DNA of 64,000 nt from Warburgia ugandensis (Eukaryota; Streptophyta; Magnoliopsida; Canellales; Canellaceae). How positions within the stretch are numbered: position 1 is the first letter of the stretch; each line of letters starts with the position of its first letter. The stretch covers positions 19,050,990-19,114,989 of the forward strand of contig CP141139.1 in NCBI GenBank assembly GCA_035236585.1, in the 5' to 3' direction. This document shows, piece by piece, positions 11,794-23,900 of this stretch. The notes below the pieces were generated by a model. That model was not told where the DNA came from. It made no database searches and saw only the letters and a list, made by a program, of their open reading frames with translations. Position numbers and translations under genes: made by a program.

Positions 11794-13930
11794 AAATAAG
11801 AACAATGTGTGAATTGAATAAAGTGGGAGAAGTGATCATTTCCGAAGGCATCAGCAACAACTTTATGGATGTGTGTGCCCGTTATGTTCCAATTATCATG
11901 AAAGAATGATGGGCTGAACCCATCTAGCCCTGGGGATTTACTTACATTGATTGAAAAATTTGCTTTCTTAACTTTCTCCAAGGATATTGGTTGCATTAGG
12001 GAGATACTGTGGTCATCAGAGAGATCTCTTTCCATGTCCTCGGTTAGTGAATAGTTGGAGTCATCGTACTGGGGCATAAAAATGCTAATGTAATAATGGT
12101 CTACGAATACCTTCTCAAATTTTCCGTGTTCGTAAAGCCGATCCAATTCTAGTCTCGGATTGCATGCATTCTATTATTCCTGAAGCGGTTGCTTGTACTG
12201 TGTGAAAGTAGTGTGCGTTTTGGTCTCTTTCTTGTAGCCAATGAACCCATGCTCTTTGCTTCCATAGGGTTCCTTCTTGTTTTAGAGAAGTGTTGAGTTC
12301 GGCCAGGGTTGTTGCTTCTCAATTCTAGTTTAGTGGGTCATGGGTCTGTATGTGGAGTAAGAGGTCAGTCAACTGTTTTGCTTTCCTGTTCAAATTGCTG
12401 AAGCTGTCTTGATTCACGTTTTTAGTTGTGTCCTAAGGACACTACGTTTCTCATGGAGGATATGTCAATTCGAAGCCTTTTCCAAAAGGTCTTTGCATTG
12501 CGGGTGCGTGAGCCACATTTTTTCGAAACAAAAAGGCTTTTTTATTTTCTTGTTGTCCCATTTCGTGGGGAATTGAATTGGGTCGTGGTTAAAGGATATT
12601 CTTTGGAGAATGGAAGCCATTGACTATGGGAAATGAAATTCCCAGTTGTTGTTTGAAAAAACTCTTATCTAGTTTTTAAAAGATCAACTTATTAGACTCG
12701 CTATAATTTGTCCAAGTAAAAGGCAGTCCCGAGACTTTGATCTCTTTGAGGTCTGAGTTGAAGAATGACATCATGGCGATCAAGGTTTCGAGGTGGATTC
12801 CCTCCAACTTGGTCTTTTCCTAAGAGAAGCAAGATAAAGTCAGCAGCACCTATCCAAGGCTCCCCACCCCGTGGTTAGATGGACATTAGAAACTCCCAAA
12901 GTTTGCTCCTGCCTTTATCTGGTCGAACATACACGAGTGATAAAAATGATGGTTTCCTCATGCTGTTTGTTTTTCATCTTGAGGTGGAGTGCCGAGGGAA
13001 TGATTGACGAGTGAGAACCACCACATTGTCATCTGTCTACAAGGAAATCAACGCAACCGAGAGTCCTTGTGCCAGTAAGATGACTCTCTTATTAAAACAG
13101 TTTGAATGTGTTCTGTTACGGAGTGAGTCAGAAGCATTTTCAATCCTCATTTCAGAGATAAAGATGAGATTCGGGTTACGATTTGAGAAGATATTTGATG
13201 CAGCCCACTAGAAAGAATGCCGAGCTCCTTGGCAATTCCAAAACAGAAACTCCATTGATTAGTTTGGGAGCTTGAGTTGGTGCCTGTCTAAGTAGACTGT
13301 CTCTGCATCTCAACCGCTTGCATTTCTAGCCTTGCTACGTCCTCCTCTCTCAAAGGTGGTGAGTATTGATTGGAGGGGTACAATATCCCATTATGAATGA
13401 CAAAGTGGTGTATTAGGACTGAAGGTGGCGGCTGTAGGAGTTGGTCCAATGTTCCCGTTTTTGCAGCTTCAACGGGGTGGGAGATGTTACCAGAAGGTGG
13501 AAAGACGGAATGTAACTTGTGCCAGTGTGGGTTATGAGGGTGTGCTGCTGGAGAGGGGTTGCTGTCAGCCTGTGTTGTTGTGATTGAGGCCATTTTCCTT
13601 CTCCTCATCATTTTTGGATGAGTCCAAGGAGATAGCAGTGGGAATAAAGTTTTCCAAGGGGCCATTAGCGATCGATTCCAAGTTCTGGGTACCATCGACT
13701 GCGCCTAGCACTTCGTTAGGGAGGTAGACAGTATGCAGCAGTGGCGTTGTGGTGTTTCCCAGCACGTACAGTCTGGTCTTGGTTAATAGATTCCTCCATG
13801 GTGATCTCCGGAGGCGTATGGGTTTCCATGGCCGTTTGGTTGTTTTGGGGAGGGTGAGTGGTGGGTTTCTCACCTGTCTGGTTAGTTATATGAGGTGTTG
13901 GGCAGTTGGGATGGAATTAATGGATTCTTA

Positions 13931-15180
13931 ACTGCAAAGTTATGTATTAGACAAGACATTTTGGCTGTGAAACCTCGATTGGGAAGATTTGCTGGAATTT
14001 TGGTTTTGAGTATGTTTGTCTTTTTGTCGATCCCACTAGGGTTATCAATTGTCACGTTGAAGTTAGAAAGATTACCATTTTTACACTTAGTATCACTATC
14101 ACAGGATATTGGATCAAATAACGTCCCAACATAAAGTTGGATGACGGCTCATGGGTCTCGTTGCAATGTAGTCTTGCATATCCTAATCTCTACCATCCAC
14201 CTGTGCAGTTGAATAAGTACCCACATTTTGGCATCGAAATTTTCATACTTCCGTAGTCAATGTATATAATTTTCATCATGTTCTTGATGTGCATAAATAT
14301 ATAATAAATTATCCAAAGGATCTTTAAGACCATAATTTGAAATTCTACATGCGATAAACTAATATTGCAATTTTTTGAAAAAAGAGAGTCAATTTGAATG
14401 TACTGTCTAGTGGTCAAAGTTTTTTGAATAATTACAACAATATAACTAGTTGACAAAATTATTTTTCAAATAACCTGAACTTAGAGTTTCCTTATTAAAC
14501 TTTTGATTTTTAGCAATAATATATTATTTAAAATTTTTAAGCATTTATAATCAAAGAAATACTCTTAGCATTTGTGTTTTAGAAATTTGACCTAAGTTCC
14601 AAATTTCGAGTACAAAAAGTATGTGAACAACTTCATTTGAGATCTCTCTTGTTACATACAAAAAAGTGGGGCTATGGCTCACCTTGTACACTCCGTTTGT
14701 TCTACGAACTCTTATTGATTCTAAACTTCGTTTGTGAAGGAATCAGACTTTTGACAGGCTAGCCCTTTTTTATGAGCTACTTTACTGGAGAAGGAAAATG
14801 AGCTTTGCTCCTCCTATTAGTAAGACGCTAGGTGCTCTCGTGTTTCACAAGAAGGATAAAAGATTCATCTTTTGTTGTATCTAGCACAAGATGAAAAAGA
14901 GAGATCTTCGTTTGTCAATGAATAGTGGATCGACTCTAAGAGCCAAGGGTTGGCCTTTTTTTCCTCTTAGAATTGGATCTTAGAGCTATTTTTATTAAAC
15001 TCAATAGGGAATTAAATTTTTTTTTTTATAATGTCTTAAGTAAGTGAAATTAAAATAATAAAAAGGTTATTTACTTGAACAATAATATAATATATGAAGT
15101 ATCCTTTATAGTGAAGTTGATGATGTAGTCATGTGATTTCAAAAGTGTTTTGTACAAAACACCTCACTTTTCTCTTTCAG
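13931..15180. other. Unassigned AT-rich DNA
   Basis: No gene, LTR pair or recognised domain was seen. The first few hundred bases may be the 5' end of the adjacent L1 LINE. Confidence 0.3.
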
Positions 15181-15744
15181 ATAAAAACGCTTCCATGGAG
15201 CCTATTAATGTTTGAAATGACTTAAGACTCTCTTTAGAGAGAATCATTTATGTTTAGTTTTGTGGACACATTTATCACCAAAGAATTCCAAAAATCTCTA
15301 CTATCTTTAGGACTCTCATAGACAACCCATAATGGGGCCCACTTATCTACAAAGAGAGATCCATTAGCTCCAAAAAGAAAATGTCCCACAAGAGGCCTCA
15401 CTACTTTAGGGTATTTAGGAATCTCATTAAAGAGAGTCATATCTTCAAAGGATGTATGCAAGTTAGGATTTCTTGAAAAGAGGCTCATGTTGGTTATAAG
15501 AGTGGGACTCGATCCTACCACCTTGAGAGAAAATGCCCTTCTTGGGACTTTTAAGTTTTAAAGAAACATAGGACTCTCCTAAATAGGGAGTTCTTTATGT
15601 TTCCTTAACTCTTATGAATATCCTAGATGAACTGAAATAGGACCAACCATTGTATCCTATCTTAGGACGAGAACCAATTTATCTACAAGTGGGGTTCAGT
15701 ATTCTCACAAAAAGTAACAAGGAAAAAAAATGACCATGGGCCTT
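15180..15744. repeat. Degenerate phrase-repeat region, left part
   Basis: The text repeats, loosely, a phrase of roughly 100-150 bp: a GGGACCCACTT-like word, then ATCTACAAA, a purine-rich AAAGAAAATG word, then CCCACAAGAGG. Versions occur near 15330, 15380 and 15670, and again after 19114. The region is cut at 15745 by a solo LTR. It is probably the non-coding part of an old LTR element. Confidence 0.4.
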
Positions 15745-18700
15745 TATGACACCCCAGGTTTTCTAAATCTTTTTCTAATATATAAAATAATAGAAATAAT
15801 TTGTTTTATAAAATAGGCGGGATCCTTGAAAATAAAAACTTGAAATTTATAAATCTTACACAGCGTCAAGGAGAAATATCCAAAAAGAAAACCCTAAGGG
15901 TCATCCACATCCCCAAAAAGAGCGACGATGAACAAAATTAAATTTAGATACTCTGAGTGTGCTCAAATTTAAAACTATGATAAATTACACAAGCTGTAAA
16001 AAGACAATGATGATGCAAGTTCAAAAGACCTAGGTCCCATCCATGATCATCACATCATCTGCGTGTGAGTATATGTACATTATACAATCGTATGGGTACA
16101 ATATATCCAAATATACAATCATCCAAGTAGAGTCACAAGAGTCTAATACAAATCTAAGAGACGTACACTAATATGTCTCCGGATACAAAAATAGATGGCC
16201 CTTAGGTCTTGACTCAAATTGATGTTACTCCACCCTCTTTCCTTTTAAGCTACTGCACTCCAAATTTGAGGCATTGCAAAACAAAGCAATGCCTCAGCAA
16301 GCTATGCTTGTGTATGTAATCACATTTAATTAAAGCTTAGTAAAATCACGTGGTGAATCTCATGAAATAAGCATATAGCACATCAAATAATTAGTTGCTC
16401 ATAATGAAGTAACACATGAAAATCATAAGTCTTTATAAATAGATATTAAGTCAAATCATGATAACATACAAGGCATGATCAAAACATAAATGTGCGTCCG
16501 TCAAAACAATACGAGTTTATGTCCACAAAAGAATATGCATGCAAGTTAAGATAAATAGGACACTGTATCACAAACAACCCCAAGAGTGTCCCACAATGTT
16601 TAATCACCGATGATGAGTACTCATACCAACCCTGGGTCCCTCCTGTGCAACCCGCATAAGCCCCCAAAGTCACTCATGGCCTAGGTCCGGATTGCCTTGT
16701 TTCACCCCACATATAAATCCACGTGAGCATACAAAATAACAGTATGGGCTGCTATGCTGCAGTAACAACCCCACCAGGATCTGAACCACTGCCACTCCCC
16801 GTCGACACCCATGATACCACTGCCTATATTCTTGGCCATGTACCACTCAAGGGCGGTGTCTAATCATCATCATTACAAAGTCAAAGAGCGGGTGGCCAAC
16901 CCTACAACTCTCCTAGCGTAGTACCTACCAGGTCGAAACACTTGTCATAAATCAACTACAAGTCATAAATCATGGAAAGACTCTATAAAATAATCTTAAT
17001 AAGTATGATCAAAGCCCATGATAAATGTAGTACATCACATGTAAAACATGGTTATTCGCAAAAATGGAATGTCATGCTACCAACAAGAAGTAAGGACATA
17101 TTTATGTGAACATGAGAAGATATAAAAACACATGCCTTAAAAACTTTAGAGAACATGTCATGGTTGCTAAAATCATGGAGAAATGTGAATAAAATCACCT
17201 ACCTCAATAAAAGCAATGCTCCAATCAGGCGCGTGGGCAATGTCACGTCGTGCGCTCTAACGTACCTATTACATCATAAGTCATCTATTAGTTAGCATGC
17301 TCATATCTAAAAGTAAACAAATCTAAGCGATAACTTCATTGATCTAACTGTTAATCCTAGATCCACGGCCTAGATCGTTTGATTAGCCCTCCATTAGGGC
17401 AGTCTTGAGCTAGATGTTTGTCTTTCTAACATTTAGACCATCATATGTCATATCTGATTTCACTCCTACTCATTTTCATCACGATCCATTTAATTTCTAT
17501 GTTCATTTAGTGATTCACATGTATCTTTATGATTACGCATCGATCTAACTGTTAGATCACTCTCTGATCAGCCCATCCTAAGGCACTCCAATGAGATCTA
17601 TTTTTCTAATCCCCTAGATCATCTCATATTTGATGTATCCAATCAAGGTCTAAGGCTTGATCATCTATTGATCGGCCTGATCTAGGTCATCTAATGGTTT
17701 TTAGTGGTTTAACCATTTAAAGGGTGTTCAACTTTAGATTTTTTATCTTGATTCTAGGTCTGCGTCATTGGGACGAACGCAACGCATATTTTGGATCGTG
17801 ATTTGGGCCTCTATAGCTCATAAAATCATATTTTTTTGTAAATTAATGGCTTAGAAAATCCAAAGAAATCAAGAAAAAAGGGATTTAAATCGTGCCGCAT
17901 GTGATGCGCATGCGAAGCATGCGTGCGGCTCGGCGTGTGCACTCGCTGCGCATGCCTTGCAGTGTGTCGCCATGCGTGTCGTGTCGCATGCGTGTCACCT
18001 CGCGCTTGGCTACACTATGTCCCGCAACAGCTGCCTGCATTGTCGTTGTCGGGGATGATGACTGGATTGGTTTGCCGTCGTCGGAGACGATGTCCAGACT
18101 TCGGTCGCCGCCACCGCCAACCCCAGGTGCTCAAATCTTACTATTTTTGTACCCTTTTGCTTAGTTTTTCACGTACATTTCATTTTTAAGCTTCCCATCA
18201 AGGGATTTTATCATTTGCTCATGTTTTTACACGTTTTTTACCACATTTTTAAAAATCTCCATATTACTGTTTTCTGAGTTTTTCAATGTCCCTAGCAGTC
18301 CGATCACTATGAAAATTTATGGGTTTGTTCTTTGTGTCATTATATACAAGATGAATGGTTCAGATCATCATCTGACATCGTTTCATTAACTTATTTTAAA
18401 AACAATGGTAACGGGTATCCCTTCACTGGAAAATAGCAATCCACGTCATTTTTCTGCGTTAAAACAAAGAAAGAAAAAAAAAAAACCCAGAAAAGACTGG
18501 AGAGAGAATGGAGGATGGTCTACCTTAGTCAAGTAGGCTACTCCCAGTTGCTTTCCGTCACTAGTGCACGCACGGGAGGGAATAATCAACGGCACCCTCG
18601 CCATGAAACTTTGTCGTTGGTGATGTTGTTGCCGGAGATGAGGAAAATGAGGAGTAATTGTAGTTCGAAAACTGAGTTGCATTTATAGTGAGGGAGGCAC

Positions 18701-19108
18701 ATTTAAGCCCGCCCCATTGTTACTATCATTTATTATTATTATTATTTTAAAATATGTTTTACATTTATGGTGATATGATTACCAGCAATAAATGCTGGTA
18801 ATCATCACCCTGCCTCATAAATGATTGTCCCATTGTGAATGTCTGTGCTGATTTTGTGGGCCTCACTTATGAAATGACTGTTTTGTCCCTCTAGATAATT
18901 TCAATTAAATATAGAAATTAAAATAATTAGCTATTTTTGCTCTAATATCTAATTTTAGCGTTTTTAGTGGCGTTGGATTTCATTTTTCGAGCACATCTCA
19001 ATTATTGAGGTTTTACTTGAGATTCTATCTTCAAATTTCTTAAATTATCAAATTTCTATAATTTTACAAAATTAAATATTCTAGAATTCAAAAATAGTGA
19101 ATATTACA
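15745..19108 (-). mobile_element. Solo LTR (3.36 kb) with 5-bp target duplication
   Basis: The left end reads TATGACACCCCAGGTTTTC and the right end GTGAATATTACA, the usual LTR termini with TG changed to TA at one side. The same five bases, GCCTT, flank it at 15740-15744 and 19109-19113, showing a single insertion that later lost its interior. A TATA-like CACTATAAATGC on the minus strand near 18690 suggests minus orientation. It has no coding capacity and includes a GC-rich block near 17890-18010. A segment at 16880-16940 resembles part of the LTR at 883-4317. Confidence 0.85.
18775..18805. repeat. Perfect 12-bp hairpin in the solo LTR
   Basis: ATGATTACCAGC (18775-18786) is the exact reverse complement of GCTGGTAATCAT (18794-18805), with a 7-base loop. 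On the minus strand it lies upstream of the TATA-like box near 18690. Confidence 0.8.
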
Positions 19109-19113
19109 GCCTT

Positions 19114-19690
19114 CTTTTAATCAAGATACATTTAGGACTCTTCTAAGAGACAGTCCTATATTTATTAAACAAGAGAAAACCTATTCTAAAACTATTGAAA
19201 AAGAACATCCTATGAGGGTAATTAGGACTCCACGTCATATCTTATCTTAGGAGCCCTTAGAATGGGACCAACTTCAGTTAACAAGTGGGAAAAATTCACT
19301 AAAAAAAAAAGAAAGAAAAGAAAAGACCCATAAGATTTTCCGAAAGTCTCAAACTCTCTTTGGGAAGAATCCACATTATTTTGATTTTCTAGGAAGTTTT
19401 TGTAAAGTGTCAAAAAACCATAAATGAGACCCACTTGATCTATAAAATTGGGACCCTTTTCTATTATTCCCAAAAGAAGAAAAAATGCCCCATAGGAGGG
19501 CTTTCCTAATGTCTAAGACACTTTAAGAGGAGTTCAAACAAAATAAAAAAGCAATTGAGAAAAGGAAAACAAATGGGCCCATTGGGATCTCTATCTTTCT
19601 AAAAATTCTTAAAATAGAGTTTTCTATAGGAAAAATCTCTCTTCAAATAATGAAGCCAAAAAAGGGTCCAACCTTGGGCAACCTATCATG
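19114..19690. repeat. Degenerate phrase-repeat region, right part
   Basis: The loose phrase seen at 15180-15744 continues after the solo LTR: GAGACCCACTTGATCTATAA near 19430, then AAAAAATGCCCCATAGGAGG near 19480, and GGGCCCATTGGGATCTC near 19575. No open frame is supported. Confidence 0.4.
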
Positions 19691-20779
19691 AGTTGGGAGC
19701 CCAAGTGATCTTCTCCCTTCCTCACATTTCTCCTCCCTCTTTTATTTTTCACACTTTCTCTCTCCTAATCACCCAAAATACCCATGCCTCTCTCTCTCCA
19801 ATTGTTCTCCTCTACTCCCATGTCTTTCACGCCTCTTTCTTACTCTCTCCTTCTTTTAGAATGGAGTGGGGTCCACTAGGTAACTCAATCCCTTTCTCAA
19901 AGTTCCTTACCTCCTCCCCATCTCTTACATTCTTCTCATAGAGAAGGGAAGGGGCCCGGTAAGCAGCTTTATTCACCAAAGTTCCTTACCTCCTCTACTC
20001 CCGCTAAGCAGAACTGGTCAGATTTTCATAAAGAAGTGATACCATCCTGTTACATGGTTCAACGACTGTGCTTCACACGTTTGAGATGAGAGTTACTTGT
20101 GAGGAATAAGTCTTTTACTCCATTTGAGACTTGGAAAATGCAACGGAACATTCGCTTATTTTGTTATTACATGTGGATGCTACATCCCCTTTTCTATTGT
20201 CTTCAGGAATCTTCGAAACCTCGTTTTACTTCACAGAAATTCAGCTCAGAAAAAGAAAAGGACGCAATGTTATGTACGTCTTTCTGTCCATTGGGGACAG
20301 CTACCATGAATTAGATGGATCAGAACGGCTGAAAACATGCCGCGGAGATTCTACAATTAACTGGCACAGGCACAAGATTGGACATTTGGCGATAAAGTGT
20401 CACTTTCCTCGGTTAACAGCACAACTAATGGGATAACTGACTGGCTGGCTAAAGCCCAGGGTGAATGGGCATGAGCTTCTGATTGCAGACGGCATACAAA
20501 CTGATCAACAGGCTTTTCTTCAACTTTCTGTTTTCTTTTCGTTTTTCTCGTGACAATGTTTACTGATCTTTCTTTGGCCTGTTATCTCTGTAACTCCCTC
20601 TTTCCTTAAAATAGTCAACCATTCAAGAAAACGTAAGAAACCCAAAGCTTGAAAGCATGCACAGAGAATGAAATGATTCGTAGACTCCCCAAGCAATACA
20701 AGAGGGCCATCCAACTTGTGAAATGCATAGTATTTGGGAAGATCACTGTGGTACGATTCCACTTAACGTAAAACAAAAA
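19690..20779. other. CT-rich and unassigned DNA downstream of NACA
   Basis: 19700-19990 is strongly pyrimidine-rich with CTCTCTCTC words. 20000-20779 shows no family resemblance. The open frames here lack any recognised domain and I treat them as chance. Confidence 0.35.
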
Positions 20780-20990
20780 AAGACAAAGTAATCAAAAGGA
20801 ACACAGTGGGATACTAGGCACCTTTCCAGGTGCTTAAAAAAACTAATAAGAACCTCAACCATCACCAACCTCCTAAAATTTTGTCATCAACCGTTCTCCA
20901 ATCAAAAGAAAAAGTGCCTACAAGGCTGTCTTAATTCAGAAGTTCAGAAAGCCGGGTAGCAAAACTGAAGATCTACGTCCACTGACATTT
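20780..20990 (-). other. Probable NACA 3' untranslated region
   Basis: The stretch after the stop codon is unique-looking, T-rich on the coding strand and without element homology. No canonical AATAAA was seen, so the end near 20780 is only a guess from typical plant 3' UTR lengths. Confidence 0.35.
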
Positions 20991-23900
20991 CTAGGCAGTA
21001 AGCTCCATTATTGCGCTGACGATATCACCGTCATGTGTCTTGAGAGCCTTGACGGCTTTGCCTCTCGAAACCCCAGCCTGGGTCATCACCAGGTCAATGT
21101 CACGAGGCTCTACTCCAGTCTCATCAACCTCCTCTTCTTCCTCATCAGCCTGGGCAGCTGCAGAGACGTCTGGCTTCGCCATAACGCTGCTGATATCTGG
21201 CATCCTGAACTGTTGGGCAGCTTGTGTCTGCAGCTGAGAACTCAGGTCCTCGATCTTTGCCTCACCAAATATAACATACGTCTCAGAGTTTGGGCTCTTG
21301 AACACATCAGGCTTGGAGATGACAAACAATATCTGTTGAGGGACAGTGGATATGAGATTTGATAATAACCTACGAGCAAATCATATGAAGAATGATTTGT
21401 GAATGTCTGTTTACTTACATTTTTTGTTCTCTTGATGGTCACCCTGCTGACGCCTGTAACAGGCTTCATGCCCAGCTTCAACATTGCCTTGCGACTCTTT
21501 TTCTCACTTCTACTCTGTTTTGAGCTCTCATTTCCACCAGCACCTTGCTCACCTATGGAGGGATTGCGAGTGGTTAAAAATCTTATGAAATGAAACAGAA
21601 ATTACAGTTAACTGAGCATTTCAAGGACTGAGCACTTAGTTTATTAATTTTTGTTCATGAAGGACATAACAGGATGCCATTTCTTTAGTGGCAGTATGAC
21701 ACTGAACAAGCCACAAGTTTGTAACTACACTGCAAGGGGAAGAAAATAATTTTTCTCAAAGATGAACAGTGTCAACTTCAGCTTTACTCCAAAGCACAAG
21801 GACGAACAATTGCATGCCTTCTTTAGTGTGTTCCACTGTGCGCATGAATGCAGAAAGACTCAAAAATTGGAGGGACTGATATCAAAAGAGCCTCTCATGG
21901 AGCAATTACGTTCAATCTTCTGCAGCATCATAAATTCAGACCAATTATTTCCAGTAAGGTTCAGTTAGAAAAAACACAAAGCAATAACCATGGTGGGTTG
22001 ACTCCTAAAGATAGTGAGCAATGCTATTCAAGCTAACCTTTGTAATAGCAGCTATGCCCCTAGAGGGTTTAGCATCGGAGTCAAGCATTCAGATTTGGCA
22101 TTAAGATATTAGAAGAAACAAAGAAGTGGCTCAGAAAATAAAAAAGGGCAGCCCCGGTGCACGAAGCTCCCGCCTATGCGGGGTCCGGGGAAGGGGCGGA
22201 CCACAAGGGCCTATAGTGGGCAGCCTTACCTTGCATTTTGCAAGATGCTGATTCCATGCCTTGAACCTTTGACCTCAAGGTCACATGACGACAACTTTTA
22301 CCGTTGCGCCAAGGCTCCCCTTCAAGTGGCTCAGAAAATTTCAGCAAGATAATATGAGGAGAATCTCTCTCTTCTAATGGGCTCATCAGGAAAATCTGAT
22401 AAGAACCTCAAGTAATGGTGAAGCACCTGATGCTTGAGAATTGCAGTCAGACCACCTGACATTTCAATTCAACTATTAATATATTCCAATGCAATCAGAA
22501 TTTTGTAAACATCAGTGAAAACATTAGGAGTTTTAATTTCAATGGAAAAAAAATAAGATTTCATCCCTCTCCTCCTAGTGAAAGGAAGGTTGTAGCTTCA
22601 CCTTCTAACCCCAAGGGTAAGAAAGACCCTAAGGCACTGCATATTATAAGAGCTAGGGAGTTTGGGAGAGAGGTAGACCAGGATATTATTTTTGCTCTGG
22701 TGGCTAAGGAGTCCTCCCTAGTGACCTCTTAAGTAATTCCTAAGTTCAGGATGTGTTCCCTAATGAGCTCCCTTCCTTGCATGACATCTGGCACACTATA
22801 GACCTGATTCTTGGTGCTACTCTCATGAACTTGCTCCATTACCAAATGAATTCGGTAGACCATGCTGAGTTAAAACAGTAGGTAGATGAACTCTTGGCAA
22901 AGGGGTTCATTTTTCCTCAGACCAAAGAAAGATGGTACATGGAGGATGTTTGTGGCTAGCAGGTCAACTATTAAATTCACGGTGGACTATAGATTTCCCA
23001 TCCCCCTCCTGGATGATATGCTAAATATGATGGCTGGTGCCACTATTTTTTCTAAGATCAATCTGAAAAGTGGCTACCATTAACCTGGGGATGAGTGGAA
23101 GACAGCCTTTAATACCAAGGATGGTCTCTACGAGAAATTAGGCATGCCCTTTGGTTTGACCAATGCACAAGTACTTTTATGAGGGTCACGACTCAAGTGT
23201 TGGGCCCCTTCATGGAAGTCCTGTTTGTGTACTTTGATGACATCTTGACTTATATAGCTAGATTAGGGTGAACACGTGAACCACTTGATATTCGTTTGCC
23301 AAACCTTGAGGCCCAAAAAGTTGTTTGCCAACTCTAAGAAGTATGCCTTTCTTATTTCAAGTAATCTTCTTAGGATTTATCATTCCTTGTAGGGAATGAA
23401 GGTAGATCCAACTACGATAAAGGTCATTGTAGACTAGCTCAAACCAAAGAACATCCACCGAGTGTGGAGTTTTCATGGCCTTGCTATCTTGTACCAATAT
23501 TTCATCTGTGGATTTATCTCCCTTTCATCCTCCATCACTAATTGAATTAAAAAGGGGAATTCAAATGGAGCAAGATCGCGGCCAAGGCATTCGAGGAACT
23601 TAAGTCTAAAATGGTGGAAGATCCTATCATGCGCCTCCTTGATTTCTCTAAAGTTTTTGAGGTTGCATGCGATCCCTTTGGCATAGGCAAAGGCAGAGTC
23701 CTGAATCAAGAACGGCAGCTTGTGGTTTATTTCAATGAAAAACTTTCTATGAGAAAATACTCCACCCATGACAAAGAAGTTTATGCAGTAATCCAAGCCT
23801 TACGATATTAGAGACATTACCTCCTGCTGCAGGAATTCATCCTATTTACTGACCATGAAGCCCTAAAGCACCTCAATTCTCAGAAGCATCTGAATTTTAG

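Larger units (their letters stand above)
9440..13930 (-). pseudogene. L1-type LINE, decayed, near full length
   Basis: The minus strand shows the order of a plant L1 element. An ORF1-like segment is at 13873-13288. Endonuclease relics lie between about 13210 and 12640 (LISISEMRIENASDSLRNR; GLPFTW). The reverse transcriptase starts near 12146 (KVKKANFSINVSKSPGLDGF), passes MLKVDLGNAYNTLKWEFL near 11330, and reaches CSLRQGCPLS near 11190. Past 10700 come the thumb and zinc-binding tail (MFRQNTLDKTLSKYS near 10350). Frameshifts and stops are frequent and an Au SINE sits at 11613-11793. The element cannot make a working protein. Target duplications were not found, so the ends are approximate. Confidence 0.8.

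Noticed and set aside
12426..12623. Plus-strand open frame of 65 codons and similar short frames across 9-14 kb
   Set aside because: They lie opposite the minus-strand L1 LINE and have no independent support.
17892..18189. Overlapping open frames rich in Arg and Cys
   Set aside because: They fall in the GC-rich part of the solo LTR and carry no recognised family.
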